A stretch of DNA of 64,000 nucleotides from Nocardioides terrae (lineage in GTDB: Bacteria; Actinomycetota; Actinomycetes; Propionibacteriales; Nocardioidaceae): positions 92,513-156,512 of the forward strand of contig NZ_FOLB01000011.1 in NCBI RefSeq assembly GCF_900112345.1, in the 5' to 3' direction. The notes beneath the pieces were generated by a model, which did not search any database, had not been told where the DNA came from, and was given only the letters and a program-made list of their open reading frames with translations. The number at the start of each line of letters is the position of its first letter. Within the stretch, counting starts at the first letter, position 1. The translations under genes and the position numbers were made by a program. Below are positions 50,320 to 64,000 of the stretch, piece after piece.

Positions 50320-51153
50320 TCACATCTTGCGGCTGTAGCTGCGCACCGCCAGGGGCGCGAAGATCGCGACCACGATCGCGCAGGCCACCAGCGCCCAACC
50401 GACCTGGCCGGTGACGTCGCCGTCGTTCATCAGGTCGCGGACCGCGGTGACGACGTGGGAGACCGGGTTGATGTTGACGAACGCCTGCAGCCAGTCGGGC
50501 ATCGTGCCGGCCGGCACGTAGGCGTTGGACAAGAAGGTCAGCGGGAACATGATCATCATCCCGATGCCCTGGACGGCCTGGGCGGACCGGGCCACAGTGC
50601 CGAGCCACGCGAAGATCCAGGCCAGCGACCAGCCGGCGACGATCGTCAGCAGCCAGCCGGCGAGCACACCGAAGAAGCCGCCGCCCGGGCTGTAGCCCAT
50701 GGCCAGGCCCACCGCGATCGTGATCGTGGCGGCGATGCCGTAGCGGAGGAGGTCGGCCATCATCGGCCCGGCCAGGGGCGCGATCCGGGCGATCGGCAGC
50801 GACTTGAACCGGTCGAAGACGCCCTTGTCCATGTCCTCGCGCATCTGCGTGCCGGTCGCCATGCAGGCGGTCAGTGCGGTCTGGGCGAGGATGCCGGGGA
50901 TCATCAAGGGCAGGTAGTCCGCCACCGAGCCGGAGACCGCCCCGCCGAAGACGTAGGCGAACATGGCGGTGAACAGGATCGGCTGGAGCGTGACGTCGAA
51001 GAACTGCTCCGGGTTGCGGCGCATCTTCTTCAGCGCGCGCCACGCCATCGCGAACGTCTGGGTGACGGTCTCCTGGAGGCTCGGCCGCACGCTGAGCGGA
51101 CGGCTCTCGACCGTCCGGGTCGCGGCGTCGGGGAGAAGCGTCTGGGTGGTCAT
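50320..51153 (-). CDS. ABC-2 type drug-efflux permease (DrrB-like)
   Basis: This 277-residue integral membrane protein of the ABC-2 exporter family has six hydrophobic spans between about residues 55 and 270. Family hallmarks are RNPEQFFDVTLQPILFTAMFAYVFGG, the EDMDKGVFDRFKSLPIARIAPLAGPMMADLLR loop, and FPLTFLSNAYVPAGTMPDWLQAFVNINPVS. It pairs with the ATPase gene upstream (shared base at 51153) to form a DrrAB-type exporter of hydrophobic compounds such as antibiotics. It converges on the SARP gene, 12 bp apart. Confidence 0.93.
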   Translation of the reverse strand: MTTQTLLPDAATRTVESRPLSVRPSLQETVTQTFAMAWRALKKMRRNPEQFFDVTLQPILFTAMFAYVFGGAVSGSVADYLPLMIPGILAQTALTACMATGTQMREDMDKGVFDRFKSLPIARIAPLAGPMMADLLRYGIAATITIAVGLAMGYSPGGGFFGVLAGWLLTIVAGWSLAWIFAWLGTVARSAQAVQGIGMMIMFPLTFLSNAYVPAGTMPDWLQAFVNINPVSHVVTAVRDLMNDGDVTGQVGWALVACAIVVAIFAPLAVRSYSRKM

Positions 51154-52139
51154 CAGGCCACCTCCTGCTCTGCGTCGGTGGAGTCCTCGGACTCGCTGTG
51201 GTGGCCGGTGAGCACGAGGAAGACCTCGTCCAGGGTGGGCTGCCGCACGGTGGCGGTGGCGATGGAGAGCGAGGCCTCGCGCAGGGCGATGAGGACGTCG
51301 GCCGCTCGGTTGGGGTCGGGCAGGGCGATGTTGAGCCCGCCCGCCTCGGGAGTGAGCAACGGCGTCTCGCCGAGCACCCGCTCGACGATCGTCGCCGCCG
51401 ACGCGGTGAGGTCGCGCTCCTCCAGCCTGACGTGGAGGGTCGACTTGCCGACCGACGACTTCAGCTGGTCCGACGTACCCTCGGCGACCTTCCGGCCGCG
51501 GTCGATGACGGCGATCCGGTCGGCGAGCTGGTCGGCCTCGTCGAGGTACTGCGTGGTCAGCAGGATCGTCGACCCATTCGCGACGAGCTCACGGATCGTG
51601 TCCCACATCTGCCCGCGGGTGCGCGGGTCGAGCCCGGTGGTCGGCTCGTCGAGGAAGATCAGCGGCGGCTGCGCGATCAGCGAGGCGGCCAGGTCGAGGC
51701 GGCGCCGCATGCCACCGGAGAAGTTCTTGATCTGGCGGGTCGCGGCCTCCTCGAGGCCGAACCGCTCCAGCAGGTCGACGGCTGTCGCGCGGGCCCGGGG
51801 CTTGCCCAGGCCCAGCAGCCGGCCGAAGAGGTAGAGGTTCTCGGTGGCGGTGAGGTTCTCGTCGACGGAGGCGTACTGCCCGGTGACACCGACGAGCTGG
51901 CGGATCTGGTGCGGCGACGAGGCGACGTCGACGCCGAAGATGCTGGCCCGGCCGCCGTCGAGGGGCAGCAGGGTGGCGAGCATCGAGAGGGTGGTGGTCT
52001 TGCCGGCGCCGTTCGGACCGAGCACGCCGAAGACCTCGCCCCGGCGAACCTCCAGGTCGATCCCGTCGACGGCATTGAAGTCGCCGAACCTCTTGACGAG
52101 GCCCTCGGCGCTGACCGCGAGTGTCGTGGATTCGTTCAT
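51153..52139 (-). CDS. ABC transporter ATP-binding protein (DrrA-like)
   Basis: This is a 328-residue ATPase subunit from the ATG at 52139 (a GTG at 52145 would add two residues). It has Walker A GPNGAGKTTTL, Q-loop GQYASVDENL, signature FSGGMRRRLDLA, Walker B LIFLDEPTTGLDPRTR, and His switch replaced in LTTQYLDEADQL, as in the DrrA group; the DrrA-specific C-terminal domain follows. CAGGCT lies 6 nt before the ATG, and three 11-bp-phased TGAAA(C/G)C repeats precede it. Its only partner is the permease downstream. Confidence 0.93.
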   Translation of the reverse strand: MNESTTLAVSAEGLVKRFGDFNAVDGIDLEVRRGEVFGVLGPNGAGKTTTLSMLATLLPLDGGRASIFGVDVASSPHQIRQLVGVTGQYASVDENLTATENLYLFGRLLGLGKPRARATAVDLLERFGLEEAATRQIKNFSGGMRRRLDLAASLIAQPPLIFLDEPTTGLDPRTRGQMWDTIRELVANGSTILLTTQYLDEADQLADRIAVIDRGRKVAEGTSDQLKSSVGKSTLHVRLEERDLTASAATIVERVLGETPLLTPEAGGLNIALPDPNRAADVLIALREASLSIATATVRQPTLDEVFLVLTGHHSESEDSTDAEQEVA

Positions 52140-52145
52140 GGGCAC

Positions 52146-52200
52146 AGCCTGCGGCCGGCCGGTTTCAGGACGCTTTCAGTGCCCGAGGGCACCGGTTTCA
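52146..52200 (-). promoter_or_regulatory. candidate SARP-type (or PhoP-type) operator and promoter of the ABC operon
   Basis: Reading on the + strand, GGTTTCA (52161-52167), GCTTTCA (52172-52178) and GGTTTCA (52194-52200) start 11 and 22 bp apart, all on one helix phase. On the - strand the last repeat ends 9 bp before CAGGCT (52151 to 52146), which is 6 nt before the ABC ATPase ATG. This spacing is what SARP activators use; 11-bp units are also used by PhoP. Confidence 0.55.
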
Positions 52201-52289
52201 CGAGTCTCCGACGGCCGGCACGGGTCGTCCTCCGCATGCGGCAGGACCGCTCAGGCCACCGGCGGGTCCATGAACGCACCGGCGGAGTC

Positions 52290-54116
52290 ATGGTGAGCAC
52301 GAACCGAAGCGGGATCGAGGACTACGCCCTGATCGGCGATCTGCACACCGCCGCAATGGTCTCGCGGACGGGCAGCATCGACTGGCTGTGCCTGCCGAGG
52401 TTCGACTCACCGGCCTGCTTCGCGGCCCTCGTCGGCGACAGGAGTGCGGGTCAGTGGACGCTGGCGCCGACCGCGGGCGGAATCGTCACCCACCGCGAGT
52501 ACGTCGACGACACGCTCGTCCTGCGCAGCCGCTGGGAGGTCGAGGGCGGAGCGGTCGACGTGCTCGACCTGATGCCGCCACGCGGCGACGACGCCGACGT
52601 CGTCCGGATCGTCCGGGGTGTCCGGGGCAGGGTCGACATGCGCAGCGAGCTGGTGCCGAGGTTCGACTACGGCAGCGTCGTCCCCTGGGTGGTCAGGCGG
52701 GGCGGCGAGGTACGCGCGGTGGCGGGGCCCGACACGCTCCTGCTCCGCAGCGACGTGCCGGTGCAGGTCGACGACGCCGTCATCGCCGCGGACTTCGCCG
52801 TGGCCGAGGGCGACGAGGTCGCCTTCGTGCTCACCCACCGCCCCGCGCACAACCCCACGAGCACCGGGAGGGAGGCGGCCCGTGCGCTCGAGGAGACCAC
52901 GACCTTCTGGACCGAGTGGATCGGCCGGTGCCGCTACGAAGGCCGCTGGCAGCACGAGGTGCGTCGGTCGCTGATGACGCTGAAGGCGCTGACCTACGCG
53001 CCGACCGGCGGGATCGTCGCGGCCGCGACGACCTCGCTGCCAGAGCAGCTCGGCGGCGTACGCAACTGGGACTACCGCTACTGCTGGCTGCGCGACGCGA
53101 CCTTCACGCTGCAGGCCCTGCTCGGGACCGGCTACGTGGCCGAGGCGAAGGCGTGGCGCGAGTGGCTGGTGCGCGCGGTCGCCGGCGACCCCGCCAAGCT
53201 GCAGATCATGTATGCCGTCGACGGCCGTCGGCGGTTGCCCGAGCTCGAGCTCGACTGGCTGTCCGGGTACGCCGACTCCCGACCGGTCCGCCAGGGCAAC
53301 GCCGCCGCCGGGCAGCTCCAGCTGGACGTGTGGGGCGAGGTGCTCGACGGGCTTCACCTGGCGCGGGAGAGCGGACTGCAGGCCGACGACGCGGCCTGGG
53401 ACCTGCAGCTGGCGCTGCTGGACTGGCTCGAGGGCCACTGGGACGAGCCGGACAACGGTCTCTGGGAGGTCCGCGGCCCCCGCCGGCACTTCGTGCACTC
53501 CAAGGTGCTGGCGTGGGCCGGCCTGGACCGCGCACTCCGCGGGGTCGAGAACCACGGGCTCGACGGCCCGGTGGACCGTTGGCGCGAGCTGCGCGACCGG
53601 ATCCACGCCGACGTCTGCGACAAGGGGTTCGACGCCGAGCGCGGCACGTTCACCCAGTTCTACGGCTCCCGCGGGCTGGACGCCTCGCTGCTCCTCCTGC
53701 CACGGGTGGGGTTCCTGCCCTGGGACGACGACCGCGTCCGCGGGACCGTGGACGCGGTCCAGCGCGAGCTGTCCCATGACGGCTTCCTGCGCCGCTACGA
53801 CCCCGAGGCCGACGGCGGAGCCGACGGTCTGCCGGGCGGCGAGGGTGTCTTCCTCGCGTGCAGCTTCTGGCTCGTCGACGCCCTCGCCGGGATCGGCCGG
53901 ACCAACGAGGCGGAGCAGCTCTTCGAGCGTCTGCTCGGTCTGCGCAACGACGTCGGGCTGCTCAGCGAGGAGTACGATCCGGCCAACCACTACCACCTGG
54001 GGAACATCCCGCAGTCGTTCAGCCACGTGGGGCTGGTCAACTCCGCCCGGCAGCTCAGCGGCGCGTCGACCCGCACGTCCTCGAGCAGGGAGCACCAGGG
54101 ACTGCATGGCGACTGA
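52290..54116 (+). CDS. glycoside hydrolase family 15 protein (glucoamylase/trehalase-like)
   Basis: This is a 608-residue cytosolic enzyme without signal peptide. The N-terminal beta-sandwich (GIEDYALIGDLHTAAMVSRTGSIDWLCLPRFDSPACF) is followed by the (alpha/alpha)6 catalytic barrel with RNWDYRYCWLRDATFTL near residue 257, typical of bacterial GH15 proteins related to mycobacterial trehalase. LSEEYDPANHYHLGNIPQSFSH near the C-terminus carries the second catalytic-region motif. It would hydrolyse alpha-glucosidic bonds, such as those of trehalose or maltooligosaccharides. ATG 52290, GGCGGAG immediately upstream. It is divergent from the ABC operon with which it shares a 150-bp regulatory region. 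Confidence 0.9.
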   Translation: MVSTNRSGIEDYALIGDLHTAAMVSRTGSIDWLCLPRFDSPACFAALVGDRSAGQWTLAPTAGGIVTHREYVDDTLVLRSRWEVEGGAVDVLDLMPPRGDDADVVRIVRGVRGRVDMRSELVPRFDYGSVVPWVVRRGGEVRAVAGPDTLLLRSDVPVQVDDAVIAADFAVAEGDEVAFVLTHRPAHNPTSTGREAARALEETTTFWTEWIGRCRYEGRWQHEVRRSLMTLKALTYAPTGGIVAAATTSLPEQLGGVRNWDYRYCWLRDATFTLQALLGTGYVAEAKAWREWLVRAVAGDPAKLQIMYAVDGRRRLPELELDWLSGYADSRPVRQGNAAAGQLQLDVWGEVLDGLHLARESGLQADDAAWDLQLALLDWLEGHWDEPDNGLWEVRGPRRHFVHSKVLAWAGLDRALRGVENHGLDGPVDRWRELRDRIHADVCDKGFDAERGTFTQFYGSRGLDASLLLLPRVGFLPWDDDRVRGTVDAVQRELSHDGFLRRYDPEADGGADGLPGGEGVFLACSFWLVDALAGIGRTNEAEQLFERLLGLRNDVGLLSEEYDPANHYHLGNIPQSFSHVGLVNSARQLSGASTRTSSSREHQGLHGD

Positions 54117-54129
54117 CCGATGAAATCGT

Positions 54130-54161
54130 CATGCATGTCGGTGTATACTCATGCATATGAG
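54130..54161 (+). promoter_or_regulatory. argC promoter with candidate ARG boxes
   Basis: TATACT (54144-54149) is a near-consensus -10. It is flanked by CATGCATG (54130-54137) and by CTCATGCATATGAG (54149-54162), whose arms CTCAT and ATGAG are inverted. The shared CATGCAT cores start 20 bp apart, about two helical turns, as expected for paired ArgR hexamer contacts. The gene for ArgR is the sixth gene of the same operon. Confidence 0.6.
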
Positions 54162-54164
54162 TGA

Positions 54165-56349
<2,185 letters not shown>

Positions 56350-56353
<4 letters not shown>

Positions 56354-57276
56354 GCGAGATCCACTACGAGACCAAGGCCGCCGTGGACACGGCCAAAGCC
56401 GCCACCCTGGCCGCGGCGCTGCCGTGGCTGAAGAAGTACAACGGCAAGGTCATCGTCATCAAGTACGGCGGCAACGCGATGATCGACGACGCGCTCAAGG
56501 TGGCCTTCGCCGAGGACATCGCGTTCCTCCGGCTGGCCGGCTTCAAGCCGGTCGTCGTGCACGGCGGCGGCCCGCAGATCTCGGCGATGCTCGACCGGCT
56601 CGGCATCGAGTCGGAGTTCCGGGGCGGCCTCCGGGTCACCACCCCGGAGGCGATGGACGTCGTCCGGATGGTGCTGGTGGGGCAGGTCCAGCGCGAGCTC
56701 GTCGGCCTGCTCAACCAGCACGGCCCGCTGGCGGTCGGCCTGTCCGGCGAGGACGCCGGCCTGTTCACGGCCAGCCGCACCAGCACGGTCATCGACGGCG
56801 AGGAGGTCGACCTCGGCCTCGTCGGCGAGGTCACCTCCGTGCGCCCGGAGGCGGTCCTCGACGTCATCGAGGCCGGTCGCATCCCGGTCATCTCCAGCGT
56901 CGCCCCCGACTCCAGCGGGCAGGCGCACAACGTCAACGCCGACACCGCCGCCGCCGCGCTCGCCGTCGCGCTGGGGGCAGAGAAGCTGCTCGTGCTCACC
57001 GACGTCGAGGGGCTCTACCGCGACTACGGCAACAGCGACGACGTGATCGGCGAGATCGGCCCCGAGGCCCTCGCCGAGCTGATGCCGTCGCTGGCCGCGG
57101 GCATGGTGCCGAAGATGGGTGCCTGCCTCCAGGCGGTCCAGGGCGGCGTACCGCGTGCGACGGTCGTCGACGGCCGCGAGCAGCACGCCGTGCTGCTCGA
57201 GATCTTCACCGAGGAAGGCATCGGGACGCAGGTCCTGCCCGGTGTCGAGACCAAGATCAGGAGGGCTGCCCGATGA
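56350..57276 (+). CDS. argB: acetylglutamate kinase
   Basis: ArgB phosphorylates N-acetylglutamate and is the usual arginine-feedback point. The 308-residue amino-acid kinase has VIKYGGNAM (Lys and glycine loop), [22 protein letters not shown] and [30 protein letters not shown]. The N-terminal helix ([18 protein letters not shown]) is the type found in arginine-sensitive hexamers. It overlaps its neighbours by 4 bp on both sides. Confidence 0.97.
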
Positions 57277-58454
57277 CCTCGAGCGCATCCACCCAGCGCT
57301 ACCAGGGCGCGCTGATGAACACGTTCGGCCCGCCGAAGCTCGTCCTCGCCCGCGGCCAGGGCGCCCACGTCTGGGACGAGGACGGACGCGAGTACGTCGA
57401 CCTGCTCGGCGGGATCGCCGTCAACGCCCTCGGCCACGCGCACCCCGCGATCGTCGAGGCGGTCTCGACCCAGCTGCAGACGCTCGGCCACATCTCCAAC
57501 TTCTTCGCCTCCGCGCCGCAGATCGAGCTCGCCGAGAAGCTCATCTCGCTGGTCGCGCCCGGGGCCACCGAGGACGCCAAGGTCTTCTTCGCCAACTCCG
57601 GCACCGAGGCCAACGAGGCCGCCCTCAAGCTCACCCGTCGCACCGGCCGGACGCACGTCGTCGCGATGGACGGCTCCTTCCACGGCCGGACGATGGGCTC
57701 CCTGGCGCTGACCTCGAAGGAGGCCTACCGCGCCCCCTTCGAGCCGCTGCCCGGCGAGGTCACCTTCGTGCCCTACGGCGACGTCGACGCCCTCACCGCC
57801 GCTGTCACCGACGCGACCGCCGCGGTCCTCATCGAGCCGCTGCAGGGCGAGGCCGGCGTCGTCGCGCCACCCGAAGGCTTCCTCGCGGCCGCCCGGGCGA
57901 TCGCCGACGAGCACGGCGCACTGCTGTGGTTCGACGAGATCCAGTCCGGCATGGGCCGGACCGGCCACTGGTTGGCCTCCCACTCCGCGGGCGTCACGCC
58001 CGACATCGTCACGCTGGCCAAGGGCCTCGGCGGCGGCATCCCGATCGGGGCCTGCATCGGCCTGGGCCGGGCGGCGACGCTGTTCGAGCCCGGCAACCAC
58101 GGCACCACCTTCGGGGGCAATCCGGTGGCGTGCGCCGCCGCGCTGGCGGTCGTCCGCACCATCGAGGACGAGAACCTGCTCGAGCACGTCACCGTGCTGG
58201 GCCACAAGCTCCGCGACGGCCTTGCCGCCGACCCCCGTGTCGCCGAGGTGACGGGGGAGGGCCTGCTGATCGGCGTCGTCCTCACCGAGGACAGGGCCGC
58301 CGAGGTGGCCGCCGCCGCGCTGCGGGCCGGCTTCATCGTCAACAACGCGACTCCTCGCCGGGTGCGGCTCGCACCCCCGCTGGTGCTCACGCCCGACGAC
58401 GCCCAGGCGTTCCTGAGCGCCTGGCCGGCGATCCTGGACGAGGCTTTCGCATGA
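57273..58454 (+). CDS. argD: acetylornithine aminotransferase
   Basis: ArgD makes N-acetylornithine, with glutamate as amino donor and PLP cofactor. The 393-residue class III aminotransferase shows [60 protein letters not shown] (PLP Asp), and the Schiff-base lysine in [14 protein letters not shown]. The ATG at 57273 sits in a 4-bp overlap with argB; AGGAGGG is a clear upstream Shine-Dalgarno. Confidence 0.97.
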   Translation: MTSSASTQRYQGALMNTFGPPKLVLARGQGAHVWDEDGREYVDLLGGIAVNALGHAHPAIVEAVSTQLQTLGHISNFFASAPQIELAEKLISLVAPGATEDAKVFFANSGTEANEAALKLTRRTGRTHVVAMDGSFHGRTMGSLALTSKEAYRAPFEPLPGEVTFVPYGDVDALTAAVTDATAAVLIEPLQGEAGVVAPPEGFLAAARAIADEHGALLWFDEIQSGMGRTGHWLASHSAGVTPDIVTLAKGLGGGIPIGACIGLGRAATLFEPGNHGTTFGGNPVACAAALAVVRTIEDENLLEHVTVLGHKLRDGLAADPRVAEVTGEGLLIGVVLTEDRAAEVAAAALRAGFIVNNATPRRVRLAPPLVLTPDDAQAFLSAWPAILDEAFA

Positions 58455-59391
58455 TCCGCAGCTTCCTGCGCGACGACGACCTCACGCCCGAGGAGCAGGC
58501 GCGGGTCCTCGACCTCGCCGCGGCGCTCAAGGCGGAGCCGTACGGCGCGAAGCCGCTGGCCGGGCCGCGCACCGTGGCGACGATCTACGACAAGCCGACC
58601 CTGCGCACCCAGGCGTCGTTCGCCGCCGGCATCGCCGAGCTCGGCGGGCACCCGATGCTGGTCGACGGCACCCTCGCCGGGATCGGCCGCCGCGAGTCGG
58701 TCGCCGACGTGGCGCGCGTGCTCGGCCGGCAGGCGAGCATGATCGTGTGGCGCACCTACGCCCAGGATCGGCTCGAGGAGATGGCGGCGTACGCGGGTGT
58801 GCCGGTCGTCAACGCGCTCACCGACGACTTCCACCCCTGCCAGCTCCTCGCCGACCTGCTCACGATCCGGGAGCACAAGGCCACCGACGGGCAGAGCCTC
58901 AGCGGGGTGCGGGTGGCGTTCCTCGGCGACGGCGCCTGCAACATGGGCAACTCCTGGGTCCTCGCCGGCGCGCTCGCCGGGATGCAGGTCGTGATCGGCG
59001 CCCCGGAGGGCTACGCCCCGGCCGAGGACACGTTCGAGCGCGCCAACGAGATCGGCGCCGCGACCGGCGGCACGGCGAGCTGGACCGCCGACCCGGCCGA
59101 GGCCGTGACCGGCGCCGACGTGGTCGTCACCGACACGTGGGTCTCGATGGGCCGGGAGGACGAGGCGGACGCGCGGCTGGCCGTCTTCTCGTCGTACTCC
59201 CTGACCGAGGACCTCTTCGCCCGAGCGGAGCCCGACGCGATCGCGATGCACTGCCTGCCCGCCTACCGCGGCAAGGAGGTCGACGCCGCCGTCATCGACG
59301 GCCCGCGCAGCGTGGTCTGGGACGAGGCCGAGAACCGGCGGCACGCCCAGAAGGCGATCCTGGCCTTCCTCCTCGAGGAGAGCGTGGGCGC

Positions 59392-59395
<4 letters not shown>
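58451..59395 (+). CDS. argF: ornithine carbamoyltransferase
   Basis: ArgF forms citrulline from ornithine and carbamoyl phosphate. The 314-residue protein has a modified carbamoyl phosphate loop (KPTLRTQ where STRTR is common), [30 protein letters not shown] (ornithine site), and [11 protein letters not shown] with the catalytic Cys. The modified loop is also seen in other actinomycetes as far as I recall, so the enzyme is probably active. Overlaps with argD and argR are 4 bp each. Confidence 0.95.
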
Positions 59396-63442
<4,047 letters not shown>

Positions 63443-63452
63443 GCAGGGGTCG

Positions 63453-63470
63453 CCGGCGCCTGAACGCCGG
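63453..63470 (+). terminator. weak hairpin after the arg/glycosylase operon
   Basis: CCGGCG (63453-63458) and CGCCGG (63465-63470), 6-nt loop, starting 11 bases after the glycosylase stop and ahead of the first rrn promoter. No U-tract. Confidence 0.4.
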
Positions 63471-63484
63471 ACGTACGCCCGGAT

Positions 63485-63513
63485 TTGAAGCCCCGGACGC
63501 CCCTGTGTAGTGT
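63485..63513 (+). promoter_or_regulatory. rrn promoter P1
   Basis: TTGAAG (63485-63490) and TAGTGT (63508-63513) with exactly 17 bp between. It lies about 370 bp before 16S rRNA. Confidence 0.7.
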
Positions 63514-63618
63514 TCTTCCTGTCGCCGCGAGCGACACCAAAGCCCACCGGCCGAGAGGCCAACCGGACCGAGGTGAAGCGCGCGCCGATTCGGCCAGTCC
63601 GACCGGCTCAACGCCAAG

Positions 63619-63647
63619 TTGACCGGGACAGACGGAGCCGGTAAGTT
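63619..63647 (+). promoter_or_regulatory. rrn promoter P2
   Basis: TTGACC (63619-63624) and TAAGTT (63642-63647) with exactly 17 bp between. It lies 134 bp downstream of P1, so the two are in tandem. Confidence 0.75.
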
Positions 63648-63699
63648 TCTGCAGGTTGCCCCGCAGCAAGGCCGACAGGCCGAGCACGGTGTGCGTGTG

Positions 63700-63720
63700 A
63701 TTCTTGAGAACTCAACAGTG
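63700..63720 (+). promoter_or_regulatory. boxA-like rrn antitermination element
   Basis: TTCTTGAGAACTCAACAGTG at 63701-63720 matches the actinobacterial rrn leader element that binds NusB/NusE-type factors. It is about 60 bp after P2. Confidence 0.6.
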
Positions 63721-63878
63721 TGTCATAGTCGACGAATTAGTTTGTTATGCCCCGTCGACTGCCTTTTTGGTGGTTGATGGTTTCTTTGACAATTGATTCT
63801 GGCAATTTTTTGTCAGTGTCTCCTGTCAGGGCATCTCTTTTTCTCTGCATCGACCTGGTTGGTGTGGGGTGTTGTTTT

Positions 63879-64000
63879 TCAACGGAGAGTTTGATCCTGG
63901 CTCAGGACGAACGCTGGCGGCGTGCTTAACACATGCAAGTCGAGCGGAAAGGCCCTTCGGGGTACTCGAGCGGCGAACGGGTGAGTAACACGTGAGTAAT
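63879..64000 (+). rRNA. rrs: 16S ribosomal RNA, 5' part (cut by window end)
   Basis: The universal AGAGTTTGATCCTGGCTCAG begins at 63886, which is position 8 of the E. coli numbering, so the mature 5' end is near 63879. GACGAACGCTGGCGGCGTGC and the TAACACATGCAAGTCGAGCG block follow. The first variable loop (GGAAAGGCCCTTCGGGGTAC) is of the Nocardioides type. Only the first about 120 nt are inside the window. The 3' remainder and the 23S and 5S genes are expected downstream. Confidence 0.98.

Larger units (their letters stand above)
63443..63878 (+). promoter_or_regulatory. rrn promoter and leader region
   Basis: This 436-bp stretch without protein-coding genes holds a weak terminator hairpin, two promoters, a boxA-like element and an AT-rich leader (63700-63878). 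The AT-rich part contains TTTGACAATTG (63785-63795) and CAATTTTTTGTCA (63803-63815), which can pair imperfectly, and probably represents the precursor-16S processing stalk. A short open frame at 63747-63929 is not a gene, because it runs into 16S rRNA. Confidence 0.75.

Noticed and set aside
63700..63878. AT-rich segment as a mobile-element scar
   Set aside because: Low GC is normal for rRNA leader and processing stalks, and boxA and the 16S start follow in the expected order.
63747..63929. 60-codon ORF before 16S rRNA
   Set aside because: It runs into the 16S gene and lies in the AT-rich processing leader.

Overview
This 64 kb window comes from a very GC-rich actinobacterium, most likely a Nocardioides-type member of the Propionibacteriales. 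The evidence is an actinobacterial integration host factor (mihF), actinobacterial omega, PriA and IF3 proteins, heavy GTG start use, GC-rich third codon positions, and a 16S rRNA 5' end whose first variable region looks like Nocardioides. The window opens inside pyrF and closes inside 16S rRNA.

Layout. 1-25.5 kb is a conserved actinobacterial housekeeping backbone on the + strand: pyrF, mihF-gmk-rpoZ-coaBC, metK, priA, def-fmt-mmcQ-rsmB, rpe, an FMN-riboswitch-controlled ribD-ribE-ribBA-ribH operon, then hisE-hisG and a PH-domain membrane protein. Accessory genes interrupt it: a sulfotransferase-like gene and a lipoprotein after pyrF; a secreted M4 metalloprotease between metK and priA; an ECF sigma factor with a membrane partner, a stand-alone LigD-type polymerase, a RecQ-family helicase and a PEP-mutase-superfamily enzyme between rsmB and rpe. 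25.5-30.8 kb holds an aldose epimerase, a secreted GH6-like hydrolase, a uridine-kinase-like NTPase, a PLP enzyme, a membrane protein and an SseB-like protein. 30.8-33.3 kb is infC-rpmI-rplT-SpoU methyltransferase, preceded by a structured leader. 33.3-43.6 kb is accessory: RidA, an orphan histidine kinase, a complete narGHJI-narK respiratory nitrate reductase operon on the - strand, a membrane protein and a cupin. 43.8-47.4 kb is pheST. 47.4-54.1 kb is an AfsR/SARP-type regulator, a drug-efflux-type ABC pair and a GH15 enzyme. 54.2-62.9 kb is a complete arginine operon, argC-J-B-D-F-R-G-H, followed by a 3-methyladenine glycosylase and the promoter region and start of an rrn operon.

How genes work together. 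The rib, arg, nar, pheST and infC groups are tightly packed, mostly with 1-4 bp stop/start overlaps that suggest translational coupling. Their control elements are visible: an FMN aptamer with a hairpin over the ribD Shine-Dalgarno, a palindromic candidate ARG box over the argC -10, two textbook 17-bp-spaced rrn promoters with a boxA-like element, and 11-bp-phased direct repeats ahead of the ABC efflux operon next to the SARP gene.

Most unusual points. (1) The infC leader carries a GNRA-capped hairpin containing a 7-codon ORF, an antiterminator strand that is an exact copy of part of the terminator arm, a U-tract terminator, and an ATC start codon for infC. (2) A dispersed palindromic repeat family appears to have been absorbed into the coding sequences of hisG, ribE and the SpoU methyltransferase. 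(3) About a dozen genes have a -10 hexamer 6-8 nt before the start codon, implying widespread leaderless transcripts.
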